Source: Rhodovastum sp963804495 (GTDB lineage: Bacteria; Pseudomonadota; Alphaproteobacteria; Acetobacterales; Acetobacteraceae). From it: a DNA stretch of 64,000 nucleotides. Location of the stretch: positions 434,001-498,000 of the forward strand of contig CAWDQN010000010.1 in NCBI GenBank assembly GCA_963804495.1, written 5' to 3'. Shown one piece after another: positions 47,379-56,747 of the stretch (its first letter is position 1; each line of letters starts with the position of its first letter). Position numbers and translations under genes: made by a program. The notes under the pieces are model-generated. The model saw nothing but the letters and a program-made list of their open reading frames with translations, was not told the origin of the DNA and did not search any database.

Positions 47379-50300
47379 ATGAAACACGCGGCAGTCACGC
47401 TCGACGATAAGTACCGCACCGGGCTCGACCGTGTGTATCTGACCGGCACCCAGGCGCTGGTTCGCCTGCCCCTGCTGCAGCGCCAGCACGACCTGGCGGC
47501 CGGCCTGAACACTGCCGGCTATGTCTCCGGCTACCGCGGCTCACCGCTCGGCCAGATCGACATCCAGATGTGGGCGGCGCGTGCGCATATCGAGGCGAGC
47601 CACATTTTCTTCCGCCCCGGCGTGAATGAGGAACTGGCGGCGACGGCGATCTGGGGCACCCAGCAGGTGCCGCTGCTGCGCGGGGCGAAATACGACGGGG
47701 TGTTTGCTTATTGGTATGGCAAGGGACCCGGCGTCGACCGGTCGGGCGATGTGTTCAAGCACGCCAACTACGCCGGCAGCGCCCGCCACGGCGGCGTGCT
47801 GCTGATGGCGGGCGATGATCACGCCTGCAAATCCTCCACCATCCCGCACCAGAGCGAACTGGCGTTCGCCGCCGCCGCCTGTCCGGTGCTGGTGCCGGCC
47901 GATGTGCGCGACCTGCTGGAGCTGGGTCTGCATGGCTGGGCGATGTCGCGCTGGTCCGGCCGCTATGTCGGCTTCAAGACCGTGGCCGATGTGATGGACA
48001 GCTCGGCCAGCGTGGCGTTTGACCTTGCGGGCTTCGTCGCGCGCACCCCCGACGGCCCGCATCCGGACGGCAACATCCGCCTGCCCGACCTGCCGTTGGA
48101 CCAGGAGGCGCGGGTGTTCCAGGTCGGCTTGCCGGCGGCGCAGGCCTACGCGCGGGCTAACCGGCTGGACCGCATCACCGTCGATCCCCCTGGCGCCAAG
48201 TTCGGCATCGTCAGCGTGGGAAAATCCTATCACGACAGCCGCCAGGCGCTGGCCGAACTGGGCCTGGGCGACGGCGCGCGGGCTGGCATAAGAATACTGA
48301 AGCTGGCACTCGCCTGGCCGGTCGATCCCGACATCGTGCGGCATTTCGCCGCGGGGCTGCAGGAGATCGTGGTCGTCGAGGAAAAGGCGCCGCTGGTCGA
48401 GCAGCAATTGCGGGATATTCTATATGCGCAGTCCAACCGACCGCGCATTCACGGCAAGACCGACGATTCGGGCGCGCCCTTGCTCAAGCGCCACGGCGAT
48501 CTGACCTCGGCCGAGATTGCGCTGGCGCTGGCCCGCCGCATCGAGCGCTTCGCCAACAGCGAGTCGCTGCGCGCGCGTGTAAGTTTCCTGACCGAGCAGG
48601 CGGCGCGGCTCGATCGCGCGGGAATCGCGGCGCAGCGCAAGCCGTTCTTTTGCTCGGGCTGTCCGCACAACACCTCCACCCGCGTCATTGACGGCAGCCG
48701 CGCCCTGGGTGGCATCGGCTGCCACACGCTGGCGGTGTGGATGGACCGCAGCACCGACACGTTCAGCCAGATGGGCGGCGAGGGCATGGCCTGGCTCGGC
48801 CAGGCGCCGTTCACCGAGGAGGCGCATGTTTTTGCCAACATGGGCGACGGCACCTATTTCCACTCCGGCCTGATGGCCATCCGCGCCGCCGTCGCCTCCG
48901 GCGAGAACATCACCTACAAGCTGCTGTTCAACGATGCGGTGGCGATGACCGGCGGTCAGCCGCTGGACGGTCATTTGACGGTGCCGCAGATCACCCGCCA
49001 GCTCGCTGCCGAGGGCGTCCAGCGCATCGTGGTGGTCACCGACGAGCCGGAAAAACATGCCGCGGAAACCGGCTTCGCGCCGGGCGTGAGCGTGCATCAC
49101 CGCCACGAGATGCAAGCCATCGAGCACGAATTGCGCGATACGCCGGGCTGCACGGTGCTGATCTACGACCAGACCTGTGCCAGCGAAAAGCGGCGCCGGC
49201 GCAAGCGCGGCACCTATCCCGACCCCACGGTGCGGGCGTTCATCAACCAGGCGGTCTGCGAGGGCTGCGGCGATTGCTCGCGCACCTCGAATTGCCTGTC
49301 GGTGGTGCCGCTGGAGACGGAATTCGGCACCAAGCGGCGCATCGACCAATCGTCCTGCAACAAGGATTTCTCCTGCATCGACGGATTCTGCCCGAGTTTC
49401 GTCACCGTGCATGGCGCCACACCGGTGAAGCGCGCGCGGGTGGTGCCGGATACGGGCGGACTGCCGGCGCCGCAAATCCCCTCCCTCGACCGGCCGTGGA
49501 ACATTCTCGTCACCGGCATCGGCGGCACCGGCATCGTGACCATCGGCGCGCTGTTGGGCATGGCCGCGCACAGCGAGGGCAAGCATGTGACGGTGCTCGA
49601 CCAGATGGGCATGGCGCAGAAAGGCGGCGCGGTGACCAGCCATATCCGCATCGCCGCCGGCACCGCCGCGCCGGAGGCGGCGCTGCACGGGGTGAGGGTG
49701 GGGCGGGGGACAGCCGATGTGCTGCTGGGCTGCGACCTGGTGGTCTCTGCCGGGCGTGACGCCAAGGCGGCCCTGCGCCAGGGCGTCACCCGCGTGGTGC
49801 TCAACACGCACGAATCCCCCACCGCCGATTTTGTCCTTGATACCGACACGCGCCTGCCGGCGGCACAGCTGCGGCGCAGCATTCTGGACCTGGCGGGCGA
49901 GGCCGCGGTGGATCAGATCGACGCCACCGCCCTGGCCATCGCCCTGCTTGGCGATTCGATCGCAGCCAATCCGTTCCTGCTCGGCTTTGCCTGGCAGAAA
50001 GGGGGCATCCCCCTGTCGCTGGAATTGCTGATGGGGGCGATCGAATTGAACGGCATCGCGGTGGAGGCCAACAAGGCGGGCTTCACCTGGGGACGTTGCG
50101 CCGCGGTCGATCCGGCGCGGGTGGCCGCGGCTGCCGGCGTGCGGTTGGAAAAATCGGCGCCCAAGAGTCTCGACGACATCATTGCGGTTCGCGAGGCGTT
50201 TCTCGTCGGCTATCAGTCACGGCGTCTGGCGCAGCGGTACTGTTCGCTGGTGGAACGGGTGCGGGAGGCGGAAGGACGGCGGTTCTCCGGCGGCACGGTG

Positions 50301-50819
50301 CTGACCGAAGCGGTGGCGCGCGGCTACGCGAAGCTGCTGGCCGTGAAAGATGAGTGGGAAGTCGCGCGGCTGTTCACGGCCCCGGACTTCCGCGCGGCGC
50401 TGCGGGCTGAGTTCGGCAGCATCGAGGGGCTGGAGTTCCATCTGGCGGTGCCGCTGCTCGGGCGACGCGATCCGCAGACCGGACAGTTGATCAAGCGCGC
50501 CCATGGCGGCTGGATGATGCCGGTTTTCCGCGTGCTCGCGGCCTTGCGGTTCCTGCGCGGCACGCCGCTCGACCCGTTCGCGCGCGCCGCCGAGCGGGCC
50601 GGCGAGCGGGCGCTGATTGCCGAATACGAAGCGGCCATCGAAGAAATCCTGCAGTGCCTGTCGCCCGGGACCCTGTCCACCGCGGTGGCGCTGGCGTCGT
50701 TGCCGGAGCGCATTCGCGGCTTCGGCCACGTGAAGGAACGCGCCATCAGGGAGGCGGAAGCCGAGCGGGCCAGGCTGCTGGAACGGCTGCGGTCGTCTGT
50801 CCAGGCGATGGCCGCTTAA
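47379..50819 (+). CDS. Fused indolepyruvate:ferredoxin oxidoreductase (alpha-gamma fusion)
   Basis: 1146 residues. The N-terminal pyruvate-ferredoxin-type domain includes GYVSGYRGSPLGQID. The TPP domain has CSGCPHNTSTR and HVFANMGDGTYFHSG. A cysteine cluster for Fe-S binding follows (CEGCGDCSRTSNC with later Cys), then the gamma domain GIGGTGIVTIGALLGMAAHS and a C-terminal DUF6537-like tail. It decarboxylates aryl or branched 2-oxoacids to acyl-CoA, reducing ferredoxin. It lies 200 bp after liuD on the same strand and could feed branched acyl-CoAs into that pathway; this link is inferred. The ATG at 47379 follows GGACGG. The stop overlaps the convergent DUF4239 stop. Confidence 0.92.
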   Translation: MKHAAVTLDDKYRTGLDRVYLTGTQALVRLPLLQRQHDLAAGLNTAGYVSGYRGSPLGQIDIQMWAARAHIEASHIFFRPGVNEELAATAIWGTQQVPLLRGAKYDGVFAYWYGKGPGVDRSGDVFKHANYAGSARHGGVLLMAGDDHACKSSTIPHQSELAFAAAACPVLVPADVRDLLELGLHGWAMSRWSGRYVGFKTVADVMDSSASVAFDLAGFVARTPDGPHPDGNIRLPDLPLDQEARVFQVGLPAAQAYARANRLDRITVDPPGAKFGIVSVGKSYHDSRQALAELGLGDGARAGIRILKLALAWPVDPDIVRHFAAGLQEIVVVEEKAPLVEQQLRDILYAQSNRPRIHGKTDDSGAPLLKRHGDLTSAEIALALARRIERFANSESLRARVSFLTEQAARLDRAGIAAQRKPFFCSGCPHNTSTRVIDGSRALGGIGCHTLAVWMDRSTDTFSQMGGEGMAWLGQAPFTEEAHVFANMGDGTYFHSGLMAIRAAVASGENITYKLLFNDAVAMTGGQPLDGHLTVPQITRQLAAEGVQRIVVVTDEPEKHAAETGFAPGVSVHHRHEMQAIEHELRDTPGCTVLIYDQTCASEKRRRRKRGTYPDPTVRAFINQAVCEGCGDCSRTSNCLSVVPLETEFGTKRRIDQSSCNKDFSCIDGFCPSFVTVHGATPVKRARVVPDTGGLPAPQIPSLDRPWNILVTGIGGTGIVTIGALLGMAAHSEGKHVTVLDQMGMAQKGGAVTSHIRIAAGTAAPEAALHGVRVGRGTADVLLGCDLVVSAGRDAKAALRQGVTRVVLNTHESPTADFVLDTDTRLPAAQLRRSILDLAGEAAVDQIDATALAIALLGDSIAANPFLLGFAWQKGGIPLSLELLMGAIELNGIAVEANKAGFTWGRCAAVDPARVAAAAGVRLEKSAPKSLDDIIAVREAFLVGYQSRRLAQRYCSLVERVREAEGRRFSGGTVLTEAVARGYAKLLAVKDEWEVARLFTAPDFRAALRAEFGSIEGLEFHLAVPLLGRRDPQTGQLIKRAHGGWMMPVFRVLAALRFLRGTPLDPFARAAERAGERALIAEYEAAIEEILQCLSPGTLSTAVALASLPERIRGFGHVKERAIREAEAERARLLERLRSSVQAMAA

Positions 50820-51583
50820 TGGTCGGCGATTGTGTGCAGGGCGTGCAGTAATGGCGCGCTGGAGACGGTGATGAGGCCGGTGAACGGGTTGTCGAACTCT
50901 GTGAGCAGGAAGACCGCGCCGGAGAGCGCAGCGGAGCAGAGTACCACCGCCGCCACCACCAGAGTGTTGCGTGGCGCGAACAGGCCGAGGCCGGCGAAGA
51001 TCAGCATCATCCAGAACACGAGCACGCCAAGTTGCCAGCCCGACACGGTCGGTCCGGTCAGCTCCTCCATGTTCCAACGGATGCGCACGATATCGTGCAG
51101 CGTCGCCTGCGCCTGCACGACAACCCGCGGCACCGCCGCGCCGCCGGCGCCAAGGTGTTCCAGCGACATATCCAGCTCGTCCTGCAGGTCATTGCTGACG
51201 CGCGGTGCGTCGCGGTTTGATGCGTCCAGTTCCGGGAAGGTGTCGACCACGATCGCGGCCGTCAGACGCGCCAGCAATTGCCGGGCTTCGGCCGCGGCCG
51301 GCCCGAAGCTGTGCAGCGTGTGGTCCAGCGATTCGATCTTGGATGCCAGCCGCCTCACGTCGCGGTCGGCGCCGTCGAATGTCGATTTCAGCGAGGCGAG
51401 ACCCATGCCAAGCATCAGTGCCGCCAGCACGGCAATCAGCGTGAACACCCGCCGGATGACGTCGCGGGCCTCGACCGAGGCCAGCATGTCCGGCGCGCGG
51501 GCGCGCACGAGGGCGCCGCACTTGGCCGATGCGACCAGAGCGGCGAACACGAGCAGGCTGGTGGCGGCATAGGTCAACGACAA
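50816..51583 (-). CDS. DUF4239 (bestrophin-like) membrane protein
   Basis: 255 residues with about four transmembrane helices: two near the N-terminus (LLVFAALVASAKCG; LIAVLAALMLGMGLA) and two near the C-terminus (LGVLVFWMMLIFAGLGLF; LVVAAVVLCSAALSGAVFLL), a central helical region, and the DUF4239 ending EFDNPFTGLITVSSAPL. Function is unknown; the domain is called bestrophin-like from its shape. Its TAA stop shares three bases with the convergent oxidoreductase stop. Confidence 0.8.
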   Translation of the reverse strand: MSLTYAATSLLVFAALVASAKCGALVRARAPDMLASVEARDVIRRVFTLIAVLAALMLGMGLASLKSTFDGADRDVRRLASKIESLDHTLHSFGPAAAEARQLLARLTAAIVVDTFPELDASNRDAPRVSNDLQDELDMSLEHLGAGGAAVPRVVVQAQATLHDIVRIRWNMEELTGPTVSGWQLGVLVFWMMLIFAGLGLFAPRNTLVVAAVVLCSAALSGAVFLLTEFDNPFTGLITVSSAPLLHALHTIADH

Positions 51584-51718
51584 CGGGTGCAGCCCCGCGT
51601 TGGCCGCGCCTGCGAGCTGCGCATCGTCATCAGGAGGATCGTCTCTTGCGGTTGCGTTGCATAGCGTAACACACGCGATTGCGCCGGCAAGCGCTGGTCC
51701 GGTGATCGGAATAAAGTA

Positions 51719-51779
51719 ACGGGTTCCAAGGGCCTCACGGCCCTTGGCGGGTCCAGGGCAGAGCCCTGGCCTTGCTTGC
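51719..51779 (-). repeat. Dispersed two-hairpin intergenic repeat, copy 6 (inverted)
   Basis: The plus strand reads GGGTTCCAAGGGCC, TCACGGCCCTTGGCGGG, TCCAGGGCAGAGCCCTGG, CCTTGC. Same orientation as copy 2, in the gap between the DUF4239 start and the ahpD end. Confidence 0.82.
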
Positions 51780-51802
51780 TTTCTTCCGGTCCCCCCTCCG
51801 CA

Positions 51803-52333
51803 TCAGGCCGCGAGCGCGTCCTCGCCATCCAGCGTGGCCGCCACCGCGTGCACCACCGCGGCGATGCGCACCGCCGCCTGCACCTGCTCGCGCCCGAGTC
51901 CGGCCTGCACCACCACCCGCTCATGCGCCTCCATGCACATGCCGCAGCCGTTGATGGCCGAGACGGCGAGCGACCAGAGCTCGAAATCCACCTTGTCGAC
52001 GCCGGGCCTGGCCATGATGTTCATGCGCAGCCTGGCGGGCAGGCGGGGATATTCGCCGCCGACCAGATGGGTGAAGCGGTAATACACGTTGTTCATGCCC
52101 ATGATGGCCGCCGCCGCCTTGGCCGCGCTCAGCGCGTCCGCGCTGAGCTGCGGGCCGAACTCGGCCCCCACGGCGCGGGTGACCTCGGCGTTCCGCGCGG
52201 CGAGCGCGCTGGCGATGAAGGTTCCGGCGCGCTGCTGCACCGTCAGGCCCGGCTCGGTCGCCAGCGAACCGAGGTTGAGCTTCAGATCCTTGGCGTACTC
52301 CGGCAGCCGGGCACGCAGGGCTTCGAGCGACAT
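51803..52333 (-). CDS. ahpD: Alkyl hydroperoxide reductase AhpD
   Basis: 176 residues of the AhpD/carboxymuconolactone decarboxylase-like fold. Catalytic residues align in number with the mycobacterial enzyme: E118, C130, C133 and H137 (NGCGMCMEAHE). The residue between the cysteines next to C133 is Met where the mycobacterial protein has His132. AhpD reduces oxidised AhpC. It follows ahpC after a terminator-like hairpin, with AGGA shortly before paired ATGs at 52336 and 52333; the MSLEAL start is preferred. It gives 2:1 logic for peroxide removal with AhpC upstream. Confidence 0.93.
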   Translation of the reverse strand: MSLEALRARLPEYAKDLKLNLGSLATEPGLTVQQRAGTFIASALAARNAEVTRAVGAEFGPQLSADALSAAKAAAAIMGMNNVYYRFTHLVGGEYPRLPARLRMNIMARPGVDKVDFELWSLAVSAINGCGMCMEAHERVVVQAGLGREQVQAAVRIAAVVHAVAATLDGEDALAA

Positions 52334-52350
52334 CATCTGTCCTTTGATGC

Positions 52351-52377
52351 AAAAGGGGAGGGGCCTGACCCCTCCCC
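52351..52377 (-). terminator. Terminator-like hairpin (possible attenuator) between ahpC and ahpD
   Basis: On the minus strand GGGGAGGGG, loop TCAGG, CCCCTCCCC, then TTTT: a 9-bp GC stem with a short U-tract. It follows ahpC by about 60 bp and precedes the ahpD ribosome-binding site, so most transcripts may stop here and lower AhpD relative to AhpC. Confidence 0.6.
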
Positions 52378-52437
52378 ACCCTTGGTCCGCTGCGCGGGCC
52401 AGACCCCTGCGGGATTCGCCGCGCGAGCGGGCCCGGA

Positions 52438-53013
52438 TCAGGCCGCGCGCTCGAAGATCAGCTGCGGCTTCAGGGTCTCGGTGCCCTTTTCCCAGTTGCA
52501 CGGGCACAGCTCGTCGGTCTGCAGGGCGTCGAGCACGCGCAGCACTTCCTGCGGGTTGCGGCCGACGTTCAGCCCGTTCACTGCCGCCCATTGGATGGTG
52601 CCCTGGGGATCGACGATGAAGGTGGCCCGCAGCGCCACGCCGGCCGCCTTGTCGAGAATGCCCAGCGCCTCGGACAGCTCGCGCTTGATGTCGGCCAGCA
52701 TCGGGATCGGCAGGTCGTGGATGTCGGCGTTGTGCAAGCGCCAGTTCAGATGCACGAACTCGCTGTCGGTGGAGACGCCGTAGACCACCGCGTCACGATC
52801 GGCGAACTCGCCGGCCAGCTTGCCGAAGGCGGCGATTTCGGTCGGGCAGATGAAGGTGAAATCCTTCGGCCAGAAGAACACGACCTTCCACTTGCCGGGA
52901 TCGGACTCGTTGGTGATGTCGATGAACGACTTGCCCGGACCGGCGAGGCCCTCGGCACCGCCCTTGACGGCAGAAAGATTGAAGGCGGGGAATTTGTCGC
53001 CAACGGTGAGCAT
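52438..53013 (-). CDS. ahpC: Peroxiredoxin AhpC
   Basis: 191-residue AhpC/Prx1-type peroxidase. The peroxidatic Cys is C56 in FTFICPTE. The resolving region has two cysteines, C170 and C172, in ELCPCNW, as in the mycobacterial three-Cys AhpC that is reduced by AhpD rather than AhpF. The gene is divergent from oxyR with 123 bp between the starts and is followed by ahpD. Expression is therefore probably induced by peroxide through OxyR. Confidence 0.96.
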   Translation of the reverse strand: MLTVGDKFPAFNLSAVKGGAEGLAGPGKSFIDITNESDPGKWKVVFFWPKDFTFICPTEIAAFGKLAGEFADRDAVVYGVSTDSEFVHLNWRLHNADIHDLPIPMLADIKRELSEALGILDKAAGVALRATFIVDPQGTIQWAAVNGLNVGRNPQEVLRVLDALQTDELCPCNWEKGTETLKPQLIFERAA

Positions 53014-53123
53014 AAAGGTGGTCCTTCCTGTAACAAAGGGCCCGGCGGCGGGCCGGGTCGGTGTGCAGGAGCGGTATGGCGTGCCGCAGTTGAACGTGCC
53101 AATGAATTGTTTTGGTCACTTTG

Positions 53124-53138
53124 ATCGGTCTTATCGAT
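53124..53138. promoter_or_regulatory. LysR-type box overlapping the oxyR start
   Basis: ATCGGTCTTATCGAT has inverted ends ATCG/CGAT around a T-N11-A core and overlaps the first two bases of the oxyR ATG. This position would suit autorepression with shared control of ahpC. By eye only; no second half-site pair was fixed. Confidence 0.35.
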
Positions 53139-54072
53139 GACGCCCCTGCCATCGCCGCAGCAGCTTCGTTACCTTCTCGCGCTGGCCGAGCATCAGCATT
53201 TCGGTCGCGCCGCCGAGGCCTGCGCGGTCACCCAATCCACTCTCTCGGCCGGCATTCTCGCCCTGGAGCGGCAACTGGACGCGCGGCTGCTGGAACGCGA
53301 TGCCGGCAAGCGGGTGGTGTTCACCGCCCTGGGCCGGGAGATCGCCAGCCGGGCCCGGGCGGCGCTGCGCAGCCTGGAAGCGGTGGCGGAGGCGGCGGCG
53401 GCGGCGCGCGCGCCGATGAGCGGGGCGCTACGGCTCGGCGTGATCCCGACCGTGGGTCCGTTCCTGCTGCCGCGGCTGATGCCGGCGCTGCGGCAATCCT
53501 ATCCGCTGTTGCGCTTGTATCTGCGCGAAGACACGACCGACCGGCTGGTGGCGCAGCTCAATGACGGGCGCCTCGATCTGTTGCTGCTGGCGCTGCCCTG
53601 TGCCAGCGCCGGGGCGGAGACGGTGAAGCTGGCGCGTGACGCCTTCTTCGCCGCGTTGCCGCCCGGCCATGGGCTGGCGGCGCGTGACGCGGTGCCGGCG
53701 GCGGCGCTGCAGACCGAGCGTCTGCTGCTGCTTGAAGACGGCCATTGCCTGCGCGACCACGCGCTCGAGGTTTGCGGCTTCGCGCGCGGGGAGGGGCCGG
53801 TGCGTGATCCGGCCGAGCCGGACGGGTTCGCCGCCACCAGCCTGCACACTTTGGTGCAAATGGTGGCGGGCGGGCTCGGGGTGACGCTGTTGCCGCGCAT
53901 TGCCGTGCAGGCGGGTATCGCCACGGGGACCGATCTGGTGCTGCGCCCGCTCGCCGGTGCCGGCGGCTGGCGGACGCTCGGCCTGGTCTGGCGCCCGGCC
54001 TCGCCGCGCGCGGCCGAGTACCGGGCATTGGTTCCCCTGATGGCGCAGGTTGCCGGGCCGCACGCGGCTTAG
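53137..54072 (+). CDS. oxyR: Peroxide-sensing LysR-family regulator OxyR
   Basis: 311 residues. The N-terminal winged helix reads LALAEHQHFGRAAEACAVTQSTLSAGI. The effector domain contains LLEDGHCLRDHALEVCGF: C204 and C213 are spaced by nine as the redox pair C199/C208 of E. coli OxyR, within near-identical text. Peroxide forms the disulfide and turns on target promoters, most likely the divergent ahpC-ahpD. A separate use of the title symbol for general LysR proteins is excluded by the Cys pair. Confidence 0.92.
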   Translation: MTPLPSPQQLRYLLALAEHQHFGRAAEACAVTQSTLSAGILALERQLDARLLERDAGKRVVFTALGREIASRARAALRSLEAVAEAAAAARAPMSGALRLGVIPTVGPFLLPRLMPALRQSYPLLRLYLREDTTDRLVAQLNDGRLDLLLLALPCASAGAETVKLARDAFFAALPPGHGLAARDAVPAAALQTERLLLLEDGHCLRDHALEVCGFARGEGPVRDPAEPDGFAATSLHTLVQMVAGGLGVTLLPRIAVQAGIATGTDLVLRPLAGAGGWRTLGLVWRPASPRAAEYRALVPLMAQVAGPHAA

Positions 54073-54100
54073 GGTGAACCGGGCAACTCTGGCCGGCTCG

Positions 54101-56245
54101 TCAGCAATGCGTATGGCCCGCCGGACAGGTGTGGCGCTCGTTGTGTGGCGCGGATTGCGGCGGCGGCGTGTTGCTGCGCGGCGGCGGCGTGTTCGCGCGT
54201 GGTGGAGGCTGGGAGGGGGGTGGCGGCGAGGGGGGCGGCGGCGACCGCGGCGGCGGCTGAAAGCTCGGCGTCGGCGTGTGGACGATCGGCAGCGATGTCC
54301 TCTGCGGCGTGACGGTGGTTTGCGGCGATGGCGTGGACGGCCGCAGGGGCGGCTGGCTGGTGACCGCCGATGGCGCCGGTTGGTGCAGCAGACGTTGCGT
54401 GCCGCCGCCTGGCTGTGTGGGCGCGGTGATCACCGGACCCGCCGGTGCCCCGGTGGTTTGCGTGTGCGACAGAGTCCGCAGACCCGGTGCGGTCGGGGCG
54501 GCGGCGGGAGCACCCGGCGCGACGCTGAAGGGATGCGCCGAGACGCTGGCGGGCGCCGATCCGGGCGGGTGGGTGGCAGACAGCGCCCCACCCGTGGGCG
54601 GGATCACCGCGGTCGGTACCGGTCGCCCGGCCCCAGGTGTGGCCAATGGCGGCAGACCGGGGTGGAGGCCTGCCACCCCGGCGGGTTGGCCGAGCTGGGG
54701 CGCGGCGGTGCCGGCCGGAGCGCCACCCGCCGGAGTCCCGCCCGGCGTGCGCAGCAGCAGCGGCACGGCGGCTCCGACGGCGTGCGCGACCACCGGGGGA
54801 CCCGGCGCAACCGGCGGCGCGCCGCTGCCGGCAGCACCCGGCGCAAGCGCCAGCTGGCGTGCCACGACGGGGGTGACGCCGGGGGTTGCCAGGGTCGGCC
54901 GGACCGGCACCTGGGTCACCGGACGGGCGGCGGCCAACATTTGCGGAGTCATGCCCGACCACTGGCCGCCGGGGCGCGGACCGCCGGCTACGACGGCTGG
55001 TGTCCCGAAGCTGCCGGCGCCCCTGTTGACGAAGCTGTTGACGGTCGTGACATTGGTGATGTTGTTGATATTGCTGACATTACTGCGGTTGACCCGGCCG
55101 AAATAGGCGGGGCTGGCATGGTACCAGGGATGGTAGGCTTCGCGTGGGCCAAGCGGAATCCACCCGACGGCGGCACCGATCGCCAGTCCGGCGGCCAGAC
55201 CGACCGCCGCGCCGGCGGCCACGCCCACCCAGCTCACGAGCGCCGGCGCATAGACCGGCGGGCCGTATCCCGCGCCGCCTTCTCCCGCCGGAATCCAGCC
55301 CCAGCGGCCGCCGTTCTCGATCCAGCGGCCGTAATGGAACGGCGCGAATCCCCACGGCGCCGCGTCCACCCAGGTCCAGCCCCAGGGCGACGCCCAGGCC
55401 CAGTGCCCGCTGCGATAGGGAACCCACCCCGGCGCCACCGGCGGATACCAGACCTGGCCATAGTCAGGCACCTGCGCCCACTCGCCGGTCTCCAGCAGCG
55501 GCTCCACGCCGGTCATCGCCATGACCACCTCGGGCGGCGCCACTCCCTGGGCGGCGGTGGCGGGAAACGCCCGGGCGAGCTGTGCCGACAGGAAGGGGTC
55601 CGGTTCCTGGGGGCCGACACTGCCCTCGAAATGGTCGCTGCCGGTGATCGTGGCGGTCTGGCCGGCGGCGACGGTCAGCGACACTCCATCGGCGTCGATC
55701 TGCGCTGCCCCGTCCACCACCGTGACCCGGGTTGGTGTCGCCGCGTCACCGGCGGCAATCAGATAGCGCCCGGGCTGCGCGATTGTAACGGTGCCGCGCG
55801 GCGTGCGCAGCGTGACCGTGCTGCCCGGCCCGGCGTCGCGCAGCTCCAGGAACACCCGCCCCTGCGCGACGGCAGCGGCCAGCGACTGGTCGTCGAGCCG
55901 GTCGATGTCGCATTCGGTGGCGCCGTCCAGCGTCAGCCGGCTCGCGCCGATTTCGATGTCGGCAGCGGACTGCGGCTCGGTCCAGATGAAATTGCCGGAG
56001 GTGACCGGATAGTTCGGCGTGGCCGGGTTCCAATGGGTGTCGTCGGCCGTGCGGAACGAGACGGTGCCCGACAGTCGCGCCAGGCGGCCGACCCGCGCGG
56101 GCGGGTCGCCGAGAGCCGCGGCGGTGGCGGCCGGCGACGGCGGGGCGGGCTGGGCGGCGGCTTGCGGCGTCGCCAGCGGTCCGAGGAGCAGCCCGGTGAT
56201 GGCCAGGCCGGCGGAGAGACGGAACAAGAGGGTGGTGGGACGCAT
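54101..56245 (-). CDS. Secreted FecR-like / DUF6600 protein with Pro-rich tail
   Basis: 714 residues. Signal peptide ending PQAAAQ, a FecR-like domain (about 50-200: GRLARLSGTVSFRTADD, LRTPRGTVTIAQPGRYLIA), then DUF6600-type aromatic repeats (GHWAWASPWGWTWVDAAPWGFAPFHYGRW in pieces, with GRWGWIPAG), a small glycine/alanine hydrophobic stretch, and a long Pro/Ala/Thr/Gln-rich tail ending in PPPP runs and His/Cys. Such proteins are predicted periplasmic or surface-exposed; function unknown. GAGGAG precedes the ATG. It lies between oxyR and a small lipoprotein, with no clear operon partner. Confidence 0.8.
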   Translation of the reverse strand: MRPTTLLFRLSAGLAITGLLLGPLATPQAAAQPAPPSPAATAAALGDPPARVGRLARLSGTVSFRTADDTHWNPATPNYPVTSGNFIWTEPQSAADIEIGASRLTLDGATECDIDRLDDQSLAAAVAQGRVFLELRDAGPGSTVTLRTPRGTVTIAQPGRYLIAAGDAATPTRVTVVDGAAQIDADGVSLTVAAGQTATITGSDHFEGSVGPQEPDPFLSAQLARAFPATAAQGVAPPEVVMAMTGVEPLLETGEWAQVPDYGQVWYPPVAPGWVPYRSGHWAWASPWGWTWVDAAPWGFAPFHYGRWIENGGRWGWIPAGEGGAGYGPPVYAPALVSWVGVAAGAAVGLAAGLAIGAAVGWIPLGPREAYHPWYHASPAYFGRVNRSNVSNINNITNVTTVNSFVNRGAGSFGTPAVVAGGPRPGGQWSGMTPQMLAAARPVTQVPVRPTLATPGVTPVVARQLALAPGAAGSGAPPVAPGPPVVAHAVGAAVPLLLRTPGGTPAGGAPAGTAAPQLGQPAGVAGLHPGLPPLATPGAGRPVPTAVIPPTGGALSATHPPGSAPASVSAHPFSVAPGAPAAAPTAPGLRTLSHTQTTGAPAGPVITAPTQPGGGTQRLLHQPAPSAVTSQPPLRPSTPSPQTTVTPQRTSLPIVHTPTPSFQPPPRSPPPPSPPPPSQPPPRANTPPPRSNTPPPQSAPHNERHTCPAGHTHC

Positions 56246-56450
56246 CGCTCCAACTCCTCAGTGAACAAGCACGCAGTCTATAAAGGGAAAATGGCCAAAG
56301 CGCGGCTGCCCCGGGGGGCGGAGGTAAACACGGCGAGGGCAAAGTCATGGCCTTCCTTTCTCCGGCCAAGCCCCAGCATTCCCATACAGTCTCCTTGAAA
56401 GCGCCCCATTTGCAGCGCTCGCTACCGGTCAGGATCGCAGGAGGACGCCG

Positions 56451-56666
56451 ATGGTTCCCTCGCCCATGTCATTCTGTCCGCGTGCCCGCCGCATGCTCGC
56501 GCCGCTCGCCGCGCTGGCCTTGCTGGCGCTGGGAGGCTGTGTGGTTGCCCCGGCTTATGGACCGGGCGGCTATTATGCGCCCAGCTATGCCTATGCCACG
56601 GCCCCTGTTGTCGTCGGCGGCTGGTATGGCGGCGGCGGCGGCTGGTATCGCGGCCGCGGCTGGTAG
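56451..56666 (+). CDS. Small Gly/Tyr-rich lipoprotein
   Basis: 71 residues. Signal peptide II: hydrophobic LAPLAALALLALGGC with lipobox LGGC, Cys near residue 30. The mature part is Tyr/Gly/Pro-rich (YGPGGYYAPSYAYATAP, WYGGGGGWYRGRGW), like many small alphaproteobacterial surface lipoproteins of unknown role. GGAGG lies 6 nt before the ATG. It is too short for domain assignment, but the signal and ribosome-binding site support it as real. Confidence 0.72.
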   Translation: MVPSPMSFCPRARRMLAPLAALALLALGGCVVAPAYGPGGYYAPSYAYATAPVVVGGWYGGGGGWYRGRGW

Positions 56667-56684
56667 AAGGATCAGCCAGCGGCG

Positions 56685-56716
56685 AAAAAAACCCCAGGGA
56701 GCGCCGCTCCCTGGGG
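56685..56716 (-). terminator. Intrinsic terminator of the pnt operon
   Basis: On the minus strand an 11-bp perfect stem, CCCCAGGGAGC with GCTCCCTGGGG, loop of 3, followed directly by seven T. It lies 32 bp after the pntB stop and also just after the convergent small lipoprotein gene. Confidence 0.9.
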
Positions 56717-56747
56717 GGTCTTGCTGCTGCCGCGAAGCGCGCGGCGA

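Noticed and set aside
48420..49811. 463-codon minus-strand frame inside the oxidoreductase gene
   Set aside because: Shadow frame; the plus strand has TPP, Fe-S and gamma-domain motifs through the same region.
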